Notes: generated by a model not told the origin, from the letters alone. 5,822 nt of DNA from Pseudomonadota bacterium (GCA_023423235.1 JAFAFY010000372.1:1-5822); one strand, 5' to 3'; positions 1-5,672 are shown, counted from the first letter of the stretch. Translations and numbers: made by a program.

Positions 1-254
1 GGCAGGTCGAAGCGCTGCCGGCGACCGGCGAAATAGTCGCCGAGCTGGCGCTCGGCGGCGTCGAGCACTGCGTGCGCGCCATCGTGCCAGTCGGCGCCGC
101 GCGCAACCGGGTGGCGCTGGTCCTGGAACTCGATCGCATGCAGGCCGGCATCGGATGCGGCCAGCCGCAGCGGTCCGACCGGGCTGTCGATGGTGCGGGT
201 GCGGACCTGCGCGGGGGCGTGCGGTTTCCGCGGTGTATGCAGGGACGTGTTCAT
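1..254 (-). CDS. ogt: Methylated-DNA--protein-cysteine methyltransferase, N-terminal part (cut by window edge)
   Basis: Only the first 84 codons are in the window; the reading frame stays open to base 1. Reading the minus strand from the ATG at 254 gives MNTSLHTPRKPHAPAQ, then TIDSPVGPLRLAASDAGLHA, IEF, and further on AERQLGDYFAGRRQRFDLP. The SPVGPL.LA....GL..IEF block and the L.DYF.G.R..FDLP block are the standard N-terminal signature of Ogt-type O6-alkylguanine-DNA alkyltransferases. These cytoplasmic suicide enzymes move the alkyl group from O6-alkylguanine to a cysteine in a PCHR motif, which would lie beyond the left edge and cannot be checked. The ATG overlaps the TGA of the upstream sensor-glycosylase gene (ATGA, 251-254) and no good Shine-Dalgarno is visible, so translation is probably coupled. 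In effect this supplies the second half of a split Ada protein. An N-terminal extension of about 20 residues precedes the domain. Confidence 0.85.
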   Translation of the reverse strand, partial: MNTSLHTPRKPHAPAQVRTRTIDSPVGPLRLAASDAGLHAIEFQDQRHPVARGADWHDGAHAVLDAAERQLGDYFAGRRQRFDL

Positions 255-1852
255 CGGCGTGCTCGTGGTTGGGCGCGTGGGGAGACGCGTGGGGGTGCGC
301 CGGATCCACGGCGCGACGTCGCGGCCGGGCGGGCCGGGGTGTCCTGCGCGGCGGGCGGGGGAGATGCCTGCGCAGCCTCGCGCCACAGGTGCAGCACGGC
401 GTAGCCGCGCCACGGGCGCCAGGCCTGGGCATGCGCGCGCAGCGCCCTGGCGGTGAGGCGGCTGCCATCGCCCGGCAGGGTCTTCTGCAACACCAGGTCC
501 TCGGCCGGAAACGCATCCGGGTGGCCCAGCGCGCGTAGCGCGATGTACTGCGCGGTCCACGGGCCGATGCCGGGCAGCGCCGTCCACTCGGCGACGAAGT
601 CCTCCAGGGTCTGTTCGCTGCGCAGGCCGATGTGGCCTTCGCGCAGGGCGCGGGCGATGGCGCGGATCGTCTGCACGCGGGTGCCGATCAGGCCGAGGCC
701 ATCGAGATCGCCATCGGCCAGTGCTTCCGGTGTCGGGAACAGATGGGTCAGGCCCTGCGCGGCGAATGCTTCCGGCAGCGGCGTGCCGAAGCGCTGCGCC
801 AGCCGCGCGGTCAGCGTGCGCGCCGCGGCAACGCTGACCTGCTGGCCGATGACCGCACGCACCGCGATCTCGAAACCGTCCCAGCCGCTGGGCAGGCGCA
901 GGCCGGGCCGCTGCCGCAGCAAGGGCGCCAGCCTTGGGTCGCGTGCCAGGTGGCGGGCAATCGCGCCGGGGTCGGCGTCGAGGTCGAACATGCGCCGGAT
1001 GCGCCGCACCGTGTCCTGCAGCCGCGCCGGCGGGCAGCCGTGCAGCTGCAGCCGCAGCGCATGCGGCGCGCGCTCGCCGCGGGCGGCGGGCCAGGCGCCG
1101 ACGCGCAGCCAGCCGGGCGCCTGGGCATCGCCGATTGCCCGCAGGTAGTGCGATCCGTCGACCACCTCGACCCCGGGCAGGGCGCGCCCGCGCAGGAAGT
1201 CAAGCATCGCGGCGAAGTCGAACGGCGGGCGGTAGCCCAGGCGCAGGGTCAGGGTGTCGCCGCTGGCGGCGCGCGGCCGCTGCCGCTGCCGCAGCATCCG
1301 CGGCGGCATGCCGTAGGCCTGCTGGAACACCGCATTGAAGCGCCGCAGGCTGTTGAAGCCGGCGGCCATCGCGACCTCGGTGACCGGTAGCGCGGTTTCG
1401 CTGAGCAACTGCTTGGCGAACAGCAGGCGGCGGGTGCCGTGCACCACGACCGGCGCGGCGCCCAGGCGCTCGACGAACAGCCGGCGCAACTGGCGCTCGC
1501 CCAGGTGCATGCGCGCGGCCAGTGCCGACAGTGGCGCTTCGTTCAATGCGCCCTGGTCGATGAGCGCGAGCGCGCGTGCGACCACGTCGTCACCGCGGTG
1601 CCAGCTGCCGTCGCCCGGCGACAGTTCGGGCCGGCAGCGCAGGCAGGGCCGGAACCCTGCAGCTTCCGCGGCCGCCGCATTGGCGTAGTAGACGACGTTC
1701 GCCGGTTTGGGCGGTGGCGCGGGACAGACCGGCCGGCAATAGATGCCGGTCGTCAGCACCGCGGTGAAGAACAGCCCGTCGAAGCGCGCGTCGCGGCTCA
1801 GGCGTGCCTGCTCGCAGACGGCGGGGTCGGGCAGGGCGGGACGATGCGACAT
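251..1852 (-). CDS. alkA: Ada sensor / AraC-type HTH / AlkA DNA-3-methyladenine glycosylase fusion
   Basis: This 533-residue protein joins three units. Residues about 8-80 form the Ada zinc domain, with four cysteine ligands at C39, C43 (YCRPVC) and C70, C73 (CLRC). In E. coli Ada the first of these accepts methyl from DNA phosphotriesters. Residues about 85-190 form an AraC-type double helix-turn-helix (LSALAARMHLGERQLRRLF; then VTEVAMAAGFNSLRRFNAVF). Residues about 201-491 match AlkA: an N-terminal domain opening LRLGYRPPFD, then the HhH-GPD fold with LPGIGPWTAQYIALRAL (426-442) and the catalytic aspartate at D452 in FPAEDLVL. Known family members excise 3-methyladenine and related alkylated bases. 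The C-terminal methyltransferase of classic Ada is absent here and is encoded by the overlapping ogt. About 40 Pro/Ala/Arg-rich residues follow the fold (492-533). The ATG at 1852 has no proper Shine-Dalgarno. Auto-regulation by methylated sensor is inferred from the family. Confidence 0.93.
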   Translation of the reverse strand: MSHRPALPDPAVCEQARLSRDARFDGLFFTAVLTTGIYCRPVCPAPPPKPANVVYYANAAAAEAAGFRPCLRCRPELSPGDGSWHRGDDVVARALALIDQGALNEAPLSALAARMHLGERQLRRLFVERLGAAPVVVHGTRRLLFAKQLLSETALPVTEVAMAAGFNSLRRFNAVFQQAYGMPPRMLRQRQRPRAASGDTLTLRLGYRPPFDFAAMLDFLRGRALPGVEVVDGSHYLRAIGDAQAPGWLRVGAWPAARGERAPHALRLQLHGCPPARLQDTVRRIRRMFDLDADPGAIARHLARDPRLAPLLRQRPGLRLPSGWDGFEIAVRAVIGQQVSVAAARTLTARLAQRFGTPLPEAFAAQGLTHLFPTPEALADGDLDGLGLIGTRVQTIRAIARALREGHIGLRSEQTLEDFVAEWTALPGIGPWTAQYIALRALGHPDAFPAEDLVLQKTLPGDGSRLTARALRAHAQAWRPWRGYAVLHLWREAAQASPPPAAQDTPARPAATSRRGSGAPPRVSPRAQPRARR

Positions 1853-1858
1853 GCCTGC

Positions 1859-1864
1859 AGGCTA
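1859..1864 (-). promoter_or_regulatory. Possible -10 element (TAGCCT) for the ada-alkA fusion gene
   Basis: On the minus strand TAGCCT sits exactly 6 nt before the ATG at 1852. It keeps only T1, A2 and T6 of the TATAAT consensus. I list it because the same 6-nt spacing recurs before two other genes here that also lack a Shine-Dalgarno. No convincing -35 box is visible. Weak on its own. Confidence 0.2.
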
Positions 1865-1868
1865 GCAC

Positions 1869-1891
1869 CGGCCACAGCTGCGGACTGGCCG
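1869..1891. repeat. Inverted repeat upstream of the ada-alkA start
   Basis: CGGCCA (1869-1874) and TGGCCG (1886-1891) are exact inverted repeats separated by 11 bases. They lie 17-39 bases before the ATG of the sensor-glycosylase gene, where a -35 region or regulator site would be expected. In such GC-rich DNA a 6-bp match can arise by chance. I do not see a recognisable E. coli-type Ada box. Confidence 0.25.
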
Positions 1892-1984
1892 CATTCGGAC
1901 ATGGATGCTGCCGGCACGGATGCCGCGCACGCGCCGCGCCCTGCGGAGCGCCGACACGTCATCCGGCTGCGGCGCGCGGCCGTG

Positions 1985-2020
1985 GCCGGCGCCCACCCAT
2001 TCATCGCCGGGTGGGCCGGC
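1985..2020. terminator. Hairpin downstream of the phosphodiesterase gene, possible terminator
   Basis: The arms GCCGGCGCCCACCC (1985-1998) and GGGTGGGCCGGC (2009-2020) pair over 12 bp with a 2-nt bulge around a 10-nt loop. It lies 35 bases past the phosphodiesterase stop codon, in the gene-free stretch 1853-2054, so it could end that transcript. No T-run follows on either strand, so intrinsic termination would be weak. A second, imperfect palindrome (2032-2049, GCGGCGCAT/GCGCGCCGC) lies between it and the stop. Confidence 0.4.
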
Positions 2021-2054
2021 AACCCTTCCTGGCGGCGCATGCGCGCCGCGTGGG

Positions 2055-3353
2055 TCATCGGTGCGCCGCGTCCTCGCGCAGTGCTGGCAGCAGCGTGTCC
2101 GGATTGCCGTCGTTGTCGGCCGGGGGCACGCCCAGCAGGCGCGCCAGCAGCGGGTAGACATCGACATTGTCGAAGCCCGGCAACGTCACGCCCTGGCGGA
2201 ACGCGGGGCCGCGGGCGATGAAGATCGCGCGCATCGACGGCAGCGCGGGGTCATAGCCGTGCGAACCACGGGTGCGTGCGGGCCGGCGTGCGATGTATTC
2301 GGCCGGCAGTGCGTCCCAGCCTTCGTCCATCTGGCAGACGATCGCCGGTACGCGCGGGTGCCGGCCGTAGTGCAGGCGCTCGGGGATCGCATCGCGGCGC
2401 CAGCAGGTGTAATGGTCGTGCGTGCCAAGCAGCCGCGTCTCGACCGCGGCTTCCCGGCCGGGTTTCGGCGTCACCCCGACCACCTGTCCGGCGGAGGCGA
2501 CATGCACGTCGGCCAGCGGCAGCATGTCTTCCAGTGCCATGGCGTTCGCCGCCGCGACCTCGGCCATGCCGTGGTCGGACACCACGACGATGTTGACCCT
2601 GTCCGACAGCCCGCGTGCATCCAGGCCGTCGAGCAGGCGGCCGAGCGCGGCATCGACATCGCGCATCGCCTGCCGCAGCTCCGGCGAATCCGGGCCGAAG
2701 CCGTGCCCTGCGGCGTCGGGGTGTTCGAAATACAGCGTCGCCAGGCGCGGGCGGCTCGCTTCGGGCTCCGACAACCAGCCCAGTACCATCCCGACCCGCG
2801 CGTCCAGCGTGCGGCTGTCGTCGAACGGGTACCAGCGTGTCGGCCGCACGCCACGGACCGCGGCCTCGCTGCCGGGCCAGGCCAGGGTGGCAGTCGGCAG
2901 GCCGGCATTCTCGGCCGTCACCCAGATCGGCTCGCCATCGTCCCACCAGTCGCCATTGCCCACCGCATCGCGGTCCGCCAGGCGGAAATCGCCCAGTACG
3001 GGGTCCGTCATCATGTTGTGGACGATACCGTGGCGGTCGGGGCGCAGGCCGGTGACCAGGGTGTAGTGGTTGGGGAAAGTCAGTGTCGGGAACGAGGGCT
3101 GCATCCACTCGGCATGCACCCCCTCGCGCATCAGGCGATGCAGGTTGGGCGTGTCTTCGGCATCGAGAAACGTGGGATTGACGCCGTCGAGCGAAACCAG
3201 CAGCAGGGTGGCGGCCGGTGTGGGCGAAGGTGCGGCCGGCCAAGCGGCCGCAGCGGCAGGGGGATGGGTGGCGTCGGGCGGCGTACTGGCGCAGGCGGCC
3301 AGCCACAGCAGCGGGAGCAGCGCGAGCGCGCGCAGTCGGAACAGTCCAGGCAT
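2055..3353 (-). CDS. Lipoprotein nucleotide pyrophosphatase/phosphodiesterase (NPP, alkaline phosphatase superfamily)
   Basis: This 432-residue protein closely follows the Xanthomonas NPP enzyme as I remember it. Characterised NPPs hydrolyse nucleotide phosphodiester or pyrophosphate bonds with two zinc ions. The whole active site is visible: metal-binding D56 (SLDG), the Thr nucleophile T92 in FPTLTFPNHYTLVTGL, N113 (VHN), D213 and H217 (DAAGH), D260-H261 (VSDHGM), and H365 (GSHGYDPALPSM). The C-terminal LPGFDNVDVYPLLARLLG block is also typical. The N-terminus is a lipoprotein signal peptide with lipobox LAAC ending at C21. Ala at +2 does not match the inner-membrane retention signal, so outer-membrane anchoring is likely; a Pro/Ala linker (about 25-47) spaces the enzyme from the membrane. 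Length is normal. It has no Shine-Dalgarno, but a TATCAT hexamer sits 6 nt before the ATG. The substrate (nucleotides, NAD or other diesters) cannot be read from the sequence. Confidence 0.93.
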   Translation of the reverse strand: MPGLFRLRALALLPLLWLAACASTPPDATHPPAAAAAWPAAPSPTPAATLLLVSLDGVNPTFLDAEDTPNLHRLMREGVHAEWMQPSFPTLTFPNHYTLVTGLRPDRHGIVHNMMTDPVLGDFRLADRDAVGNGDWWDDGEPIWVTAENAGLPTATLAWPGSEAAVRGVRPTRWYPFDDSRTLDARVGMVLGWLSEPEASRPRLATLYFEHPDAAGHGFGPDSPELRQAMRDVDAALGRLLDGLDARGLSDRVNIVVVSDHGMAEVAAANAMALEDMLPLADVHVASAGQVVGVTPKPGREAAVETRLLGTHDHYTCWRRDAIPERLHYGRHPRVPAIVCQMDEGWDALPAEYIARRPARTRGSHGYDPALPSMRAIFIARGPAFRQGVTLPGFDNVDVYPLLARLLGVPPADNDGNPDTLLPALREDAAHR

Positions 3354-3359
3354 CCGGAC

Positions 3360-3365
3360 ATGATA
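3360..3365 (-). promoter_or_regulatory. Candidate -10 box (TATCAT) of the phosphodiesterase gene
   Basis: TATCAT on the minus strand matches the -10 consensus at five of six positions. A partial -35 (GTCAAA, 3383-3388) lies 17 bases upstream, matching three of six. The hexamer ends 6 nt before the ATG, so transcription would begin at or next to the start codon. That would explain the missing Shine-Dalgarno. Confidence 0.4.
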
Positions 3366-3507
3366 GCGGGGGTCGATGACGCTTTGACGCCGGCAACCCG
3401 TGCCGCCGTGCCGCGCCGCAAGGCTGGACGCGACGGGTGTTCAGCTGCCGCGCACACCAGCGGCTGTCCATCGGCGTATGGTGGGCGCGGTTCCATTGAC
3501 CCCATCC

Positions 3508-3514
3508 GGGAGGT
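3508..3514 (+). promoter_or_regulatory. Strong Shine-Dalgarno of the small secreted protein gene
   Basis: GGGAGGT lies 6 nt before the ATG at 3521. It fixes the start of this short gene and contrasts with the neighbouring minus-strand genes, which lack such a site. A poor -10-like TATGGT (3477-3482) lies upstream with no matching -35 box. Confidence 0.8.
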
Positions 3515-3520
3515 ATCCAG

Positions 3521-3835
3521 ATGAACAGCAAATGGTGGCTGGCTGCGCTGGTGGCAGGGCTTGCGTTCGGCACGGTGGCGCAGGTCGCCCACGCCCAGGA
3601 GGAAGAAGAGGAGGAAGCGGTGCGTGGGCAGTCGCAGCGCGCCAGTCCTTCCGACCGGTTCTGCATCCGCGATACCGGCTCGCGCGTGGTGGCGGCGCGC
3701 AATGCGCGCGGCAAGCGCGCCGAACAGGAGTGCGTGACCGGCGGCGGCCGTGTCTACACCCGCGAGGACATCGAGCGGACCGGCTCGGCCGACGTCAAGG
3801 ATGCCCTGCGCCGGCTCGACCCCTCGGTGTTCTGA
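3521..3835 (+). CDS. Small secreted protein with acidic run and TonB-plug-like tail, function unknown
   Basis: The product has 104 residues. Residues 1-25 form a clear Sec signal peptide (MNSKWW, hydrophobic core LAALVAGLAFGTVA, cleavage after AHA25). A run of seven residues, QEEEEEE (26-32), starts the mature protein. The rest carries two cysteines, C48 (DRFCIRDTGSR) and C71 (AEQECVTGG), which could form a disulfide in the periplasm. The tail, VYTREDIERTGSADVKDALR followed by RLDPSVF, resembles the first part of the plug domain of TonB-dependent receptors, where TGSR and then a (V/I)xTRE(D/E)IERTG...D.LRRLP stretch appear in the same order. No barrel follows: the TGA comes straight after VF. 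I recall short Xanthomonadaceae proteins with similar C..TGSR and RRTG...LDPS motifs, all without assigned function. It is a single-gene unit with a strong Shine-Dalgarno and a terminator 29 bases past its stop. Confidence 0.85.
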   Translation: MNSKWWLAALVAGLAFGTVAQVAHAQEEEEEEAVRGQSQRASPSDRFCIRDTGSRVVAARNARGKRAEQECVTGGGRVYTREDIERTGSADVKDALRRLDPSVF

Positions 3836-3863
3836 CGCCTGGCCCCGCAGCCGTGCAAGGCAG

Positions 3864-3901
3864 CAAGGGCGCGCCGGTGACGGCGCGCCCTTGTCGTTTC
3901 C
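3864..3901 (+). terminator. Intrinsic terminator of the small secreted protein gene
   Basis: A perfect 12-bp inverted repeat, CAAGGGCGCGCC (3864-3875) and GGCGCGCCCTTG (3882-3893), encloses a 6-nt loop and is followed by TCGTTTCC. The stem is strong; the T-tract is short and interrupted. Placement just after the stop and between convergent genes supports the call. Confidence 0.8.
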
Positions 3902-3927
3902 ATGCGCGCACCGGGGGCGCCCGCCCG

Positions 3928-3950
3928 CGGCCTGATGCCGCCGCAGGCCG
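3928..3950 (-). terminator. Hairpin past the outer-membrane barrel gene, possible terminator
   Basis: CGGCCTG (3928-3934) and CAGGCCG (3944-3950) form a 7-bp stem with a 9-nt loop, starting 21 bases after the barrel gene's stop on the minus strand. No T-run follows. Minus-strand transcripts would next meet the strong 3864-3893 stem, which may be the actual stop. Confidence 0.35.
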
Positions 3951-3971
3951 GATGCGGCCGCGCCGGCGGGA

Positions 3972-4610
3972 TCAGAAACGCAGTTCCAGCCCCAGGGTGA
4001 CCGTGCGCGCGGTGTCGACATCATCCTCGAAGCGGTAGCGGTCGCCATCGTCGTAGATGCGTGCATAGGCGTAGCCGTTGAGCATCGCGCTGATGTTGAA
4101 GTTCGGCGTCACGTCCACGCCGATGCCCGCGCCGAAGTAGGCGCCGCCGCCTTCGTCCTCGTAGCGCTGCGCGCTGCTGTAGGACTGGCCGTTGAAGGTT
4201 TCCTGGTGCCGGTAGTCCAGCGTCTGGTCGTAGCCCATGTAGCCCGCACGCGCGACCGCGAACCAGCGGCTGTCGCGGCCGAAGGGAAAACGCGCGTTCG
4301 CACCGATGAACGCGTAGTCGGCGTCCATGTCGAAGTGCTCGCTGCCCTGGGGCCAGGTCACGCTGTGGCTGAGTTCGCCAAGCCGGCCGATGCCGCCCTC
4401 GATGCCGATCTGCACCGGCGATTCCCCTGCCTGCCAGCGGTAGCCGACGGCGAGCGACTGGGTGTCGGAGCTGTCGTCGGGAAATCCGCTGTCCGACAGC
4501 GTTGCCTGGCCGGCATGCACGCCGACGAAGAAGCTTCCCTGCGCCTGCGCGGCGGGCATGGCGAGCACACCTGCGATGGCGACCAGCGCCACGCGTCCAT
4601 ATTTCAACAT
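3972..4610 (-). CDS. Outer-membrane beta-barrel protein, about 8 strands (OmpA-like barrel/porin family)
   Basis: The product has 212 residues. A frame open further upstream exists, but the ATG at 4610 is chosen because AGGGGA (4615-4620) lies 4 nt before it and a signal peptide follows at once (MLKYGRVALVAIAGVLA, cleavage after AQA23). The mature part shows eight alternating amphipathic stretches: about 25-34, 50-60, 65-75, 96-106, 115-125, 155-166, 170-182 and 201-212. It ends in LGLELRF, the terminal aromatic residue recognised by the BAM machinery. Acidic, Tyr-rich loops separate the strands (for example DSGFPDDSSD and YDDGDRYRFEDD). Length and pattern fit the small OMP_b-brl/OmpA-type barrels; there is no peptidoglycan-binding domain. 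The function (adhesin, small porin, stability factor) cannot be told. It is transcribed alone from a likely promoter at 4675-4680 and converges on the small secreted protein gene. Confidence 0.87.
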   Translation of the reverse strand: MLKYGRVALVAIAGVLAMPAAQAQGSFFVGVHAGQATLSDSGFPDDSSDTQSLAVGYRWQAGESPVQIGIEGGIGRLGELSHSVTWPQGSEHFDMDADYAFIGANARFPFGRDSRWFAVARAGYMGYDQTLDYRHQETFNGQSYSSAQRYEDEGGGAYFGAGIGVDVTPNFNISAMLNGYAYARIYDDGDRYRFEDDVDTARTVTLGLELRF

Positions 4611-4635
4611 GTTGTCCCCTGATGAGATGACGGCG

Positions 4636-4651
4636 GTGCCGGAAGCGGCAC
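4636..4651 (-). other. Hairpin in the 5' leader of the barrel gene
   Basis: GTGCCG and CGGCAC form a perfect 6-bp stem around a 4-nt loop (CTTC on the minus strand). If the TAGAAT promoter is right, the hairpin lies in a leader of about 60 nt, 15 bases before the Shine-Dalgarno. It could stabilise the mRNA or affect translation; this is inference. Confidence 0.4.
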
Positions 4652-4674
4652 GGGCCGGCCGGATGGGCGCGGCG

Positions 4675-4680
4675 ATTCTA
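4675..4680 (-). promoter_or_regulatory. Candidate -10 box (TAGAAT) of the barrel gene
   Basis: TAGAAT on the minus strand matches the -10 consensus at five of six positions and stands out in otherwise GC-rich DNA (CCGGTAGAATCGCC). It lies 64 bases before the ATG. The region 17-18 bases upstream (CTGCGC or ACTGCG) is a poor -35. Confidence 0.5.
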
Positions 4681-4767
4681 CCGGCTGGGGCGGTGCGGCG
4701 CAGTTCCGCTGCCGCACGGGGCGGTACCGGATGTCGGGGTGAAGCGAAATGCCGGGCTGGCTCGAGC

Positions 4768-4787
4768 GGCCGCATGCTGCGGCGGCC
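4768..4787 (-). terminator. Hairpin past the ThuA-domain gene, weak terminator candidate
   Basis: GGCCGC (4768-4773) and GCGGCC (4782-4787) can pair around an 8-nt loop; alternatively CCGCA/TGCGG pair around 3 nt. It begins 13 bases past the stop on the minus strand. No T-run follows, so termination here would be inefficient and some read-through into the barrel gene is possible. Confidence 0.3.
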
Positions 4788-4800
4788 ACGCCCCGGATGC

Positions 4801-5601
4801 TCAGCAATCGTGCGCGGCGCCGGTGACGAAGCGCAGGCCGCTGCCCAGATGCGCACGGAAAACGGGATCGGCGTACAGCGCCGGGTTGTGGCCCAGGCCG
4901 GTGTACCAGGCCCGGCCACCGGCATTGCGGTGGCACCAGCTGATCGGATGGTCCTCGCCCATCCCGCCTTCGGGGTGGCTGGTGGGGTCGACGGTGGCGA
5001 CCACATCGACGCGCGGGCGTGGATTGCGCCGGTAGTCGTAGATTTCGTCGGTCACCGCCCAGACCCGCGCCTGCGGTGGGCCGTGTCCGGGCGCGAAGCG
5101 GATACGTACCGATTGCAGGCCCTCGGGATGCCGCGCGAACCAAGCGCCGACCAGGTCGCCATACCTCGGCCAGGTGTAGCCGCTGTCGGCGGCGGCATGC
5201 ATGCCCATGAAGCCACCGCCGCGGGCGACATAGCGTTCGAACGCCGCCTGCTGCGACGCATCCAGGACCTCGCCGGTGACATGCGCGAACACGACGGCCC
5301 GGTAGCGCGACAGGCGCGCATCGTTGAAGTCCGCGGCATGCTCGGTCGCCTCGACGGCAATGCCCGCGTCTGCGGCCACTGTGCGCAGGGTGTCGAGCGC
5401 GGCCGGGATCGCGTCATGGCGGAAGCCGGCGGTCGCGGTGAATACCAGCACCCGCGGCGGCGCCTGCGCAGATACGGCTGACTTGGCGGACTCGGCGGTC
5501 GCCTGCGGCAGCGCCGGCAAAGTGCCGGTTGCCGCCGCGCCAGCGGTGGCGAGGCAGGCGGCTGCAAGCAGCAGAGCATGAAAGCGACGGGCGAAGTGCA
5601 T
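4801..5601 (-). CDS. Exported ThuA-domain protein (glutamine-amidotransferase-like fold)
   Basis: The product has 266 residues. An export signal occupies about residues 1-24 ([20 protein letters not shown]). Cleavage near AGA-A is likely; AAAC at 13-16 is a poor lipobox, so a lipoprotein is possible but less likely. A spacer rich in Ala/Ser/Pro runs to about 48. The ThuA domain covers 50-262: [18 protein letters not shown] (49-66), [19 protein letters not shown] (100-118), [20 protein letters not shown] (128-147), [12 protein letters not shown] (148-159), TDEIYDY (184-190), [20 protein letters not shown] (218-237) and the closing [14 protein letters not shown]. ThuA was named from rhizobial trehalose use; the fold is widespread, and many exported members have no proven reaction, often sitting near sugar-processing genes. 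No sugar genes are seen here. There is no Shine-Dalgarno; a GATACT hexamer lies 6 nt before the ATG. It is divergent from hutU, with 107 bases between. Confidence 0.9.
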   Translation of the reverse strand: MHFARRFHALLLAAACLATAGAAATGTLPALPQATAESAKSAVSAQAPPRVLVFTATAGFRHDAIPAALDTLRTVAADAGIAVEATEHAADFNDARLSRYRAVVFAHVTGEVLDASQQAAFERYVARGGGFMGMHAAADSGYTWPRYGDLVGAWFARHPEGLQSVRIRFAPGHGPPQARVWAVTDEIYDYRRNPRPRVDVVATVDPTSHPEGGMGEDHPISWCHRNAGGRAWYTGLGHNPALYADPVFRAHLGSGLRFVTGAAHDC

Positions 5602-5607
5602 GCGGTG

Positions 5608-5613
5608 AGTATC
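5608..5613 (-). promoter_or_regulatory. Possible -10 box (GATACT) of the ThuA-domain gene
   Basis: GATACT on the minus strand matches the -10 consensus at four of six positions and ends 6 nt before the ATG at 5601, the same spacing as before the phosphodiesterase gene. Any -35 is weak (GTGACG, 19 bases upstream). Confidence 0.3.
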
Positions 5614-5672
5614 GCCAGCCCGGGCCCTGCGACGTCACGCCGCAGCGCACCAGGGCGCGGCGACGCCGGTGC

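Noticed and set aside
632..1390. A 252-codon plus-strand open frame inside the ada-alkA fusion
   Set aside because: No recognisable domain and Gln/Arg/Ala-rich; antisense shadow of a conserved gene.
1798..2058. Small minus-strand frame (86 codons) in the gap between the repair and phosphodiesterase genes
   Set aside because: No Shine-Dalgarno or recognisable domain, its 3' end overlaps the ada-alkA start, and hairpins occupy the same stretch.
1905..3524. A 539-codon plus-strand open frame antisense to the phosphodiesterase gene, whose TGA overlaps the ATG of the small secreted gene
   Set aside because: Its translation is Arg/Gly/Ala-rich with no family signature, and it mirrors a fully conserved enzyme on the other strand. 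Long antisense frames are expected at this GC content.
2251..3714. A 487-codon minus-strand frame overlapping the phosphodiesterase gene and the small secreted gene
   Set aside because: It is out of frame with the conserved NPP motifs and has low-complexity Arg/Pro/Ala composition; a GC shadow.
4611..5006. Upstream extension of the barrel gene frame by 132 codons
   Set aside because: The internal ATG at 4610 has a Shine-Dalgarno and is followed directly by a signal peptide; the extension is Arg/Pro-rich and overlaps the ThuA gene.
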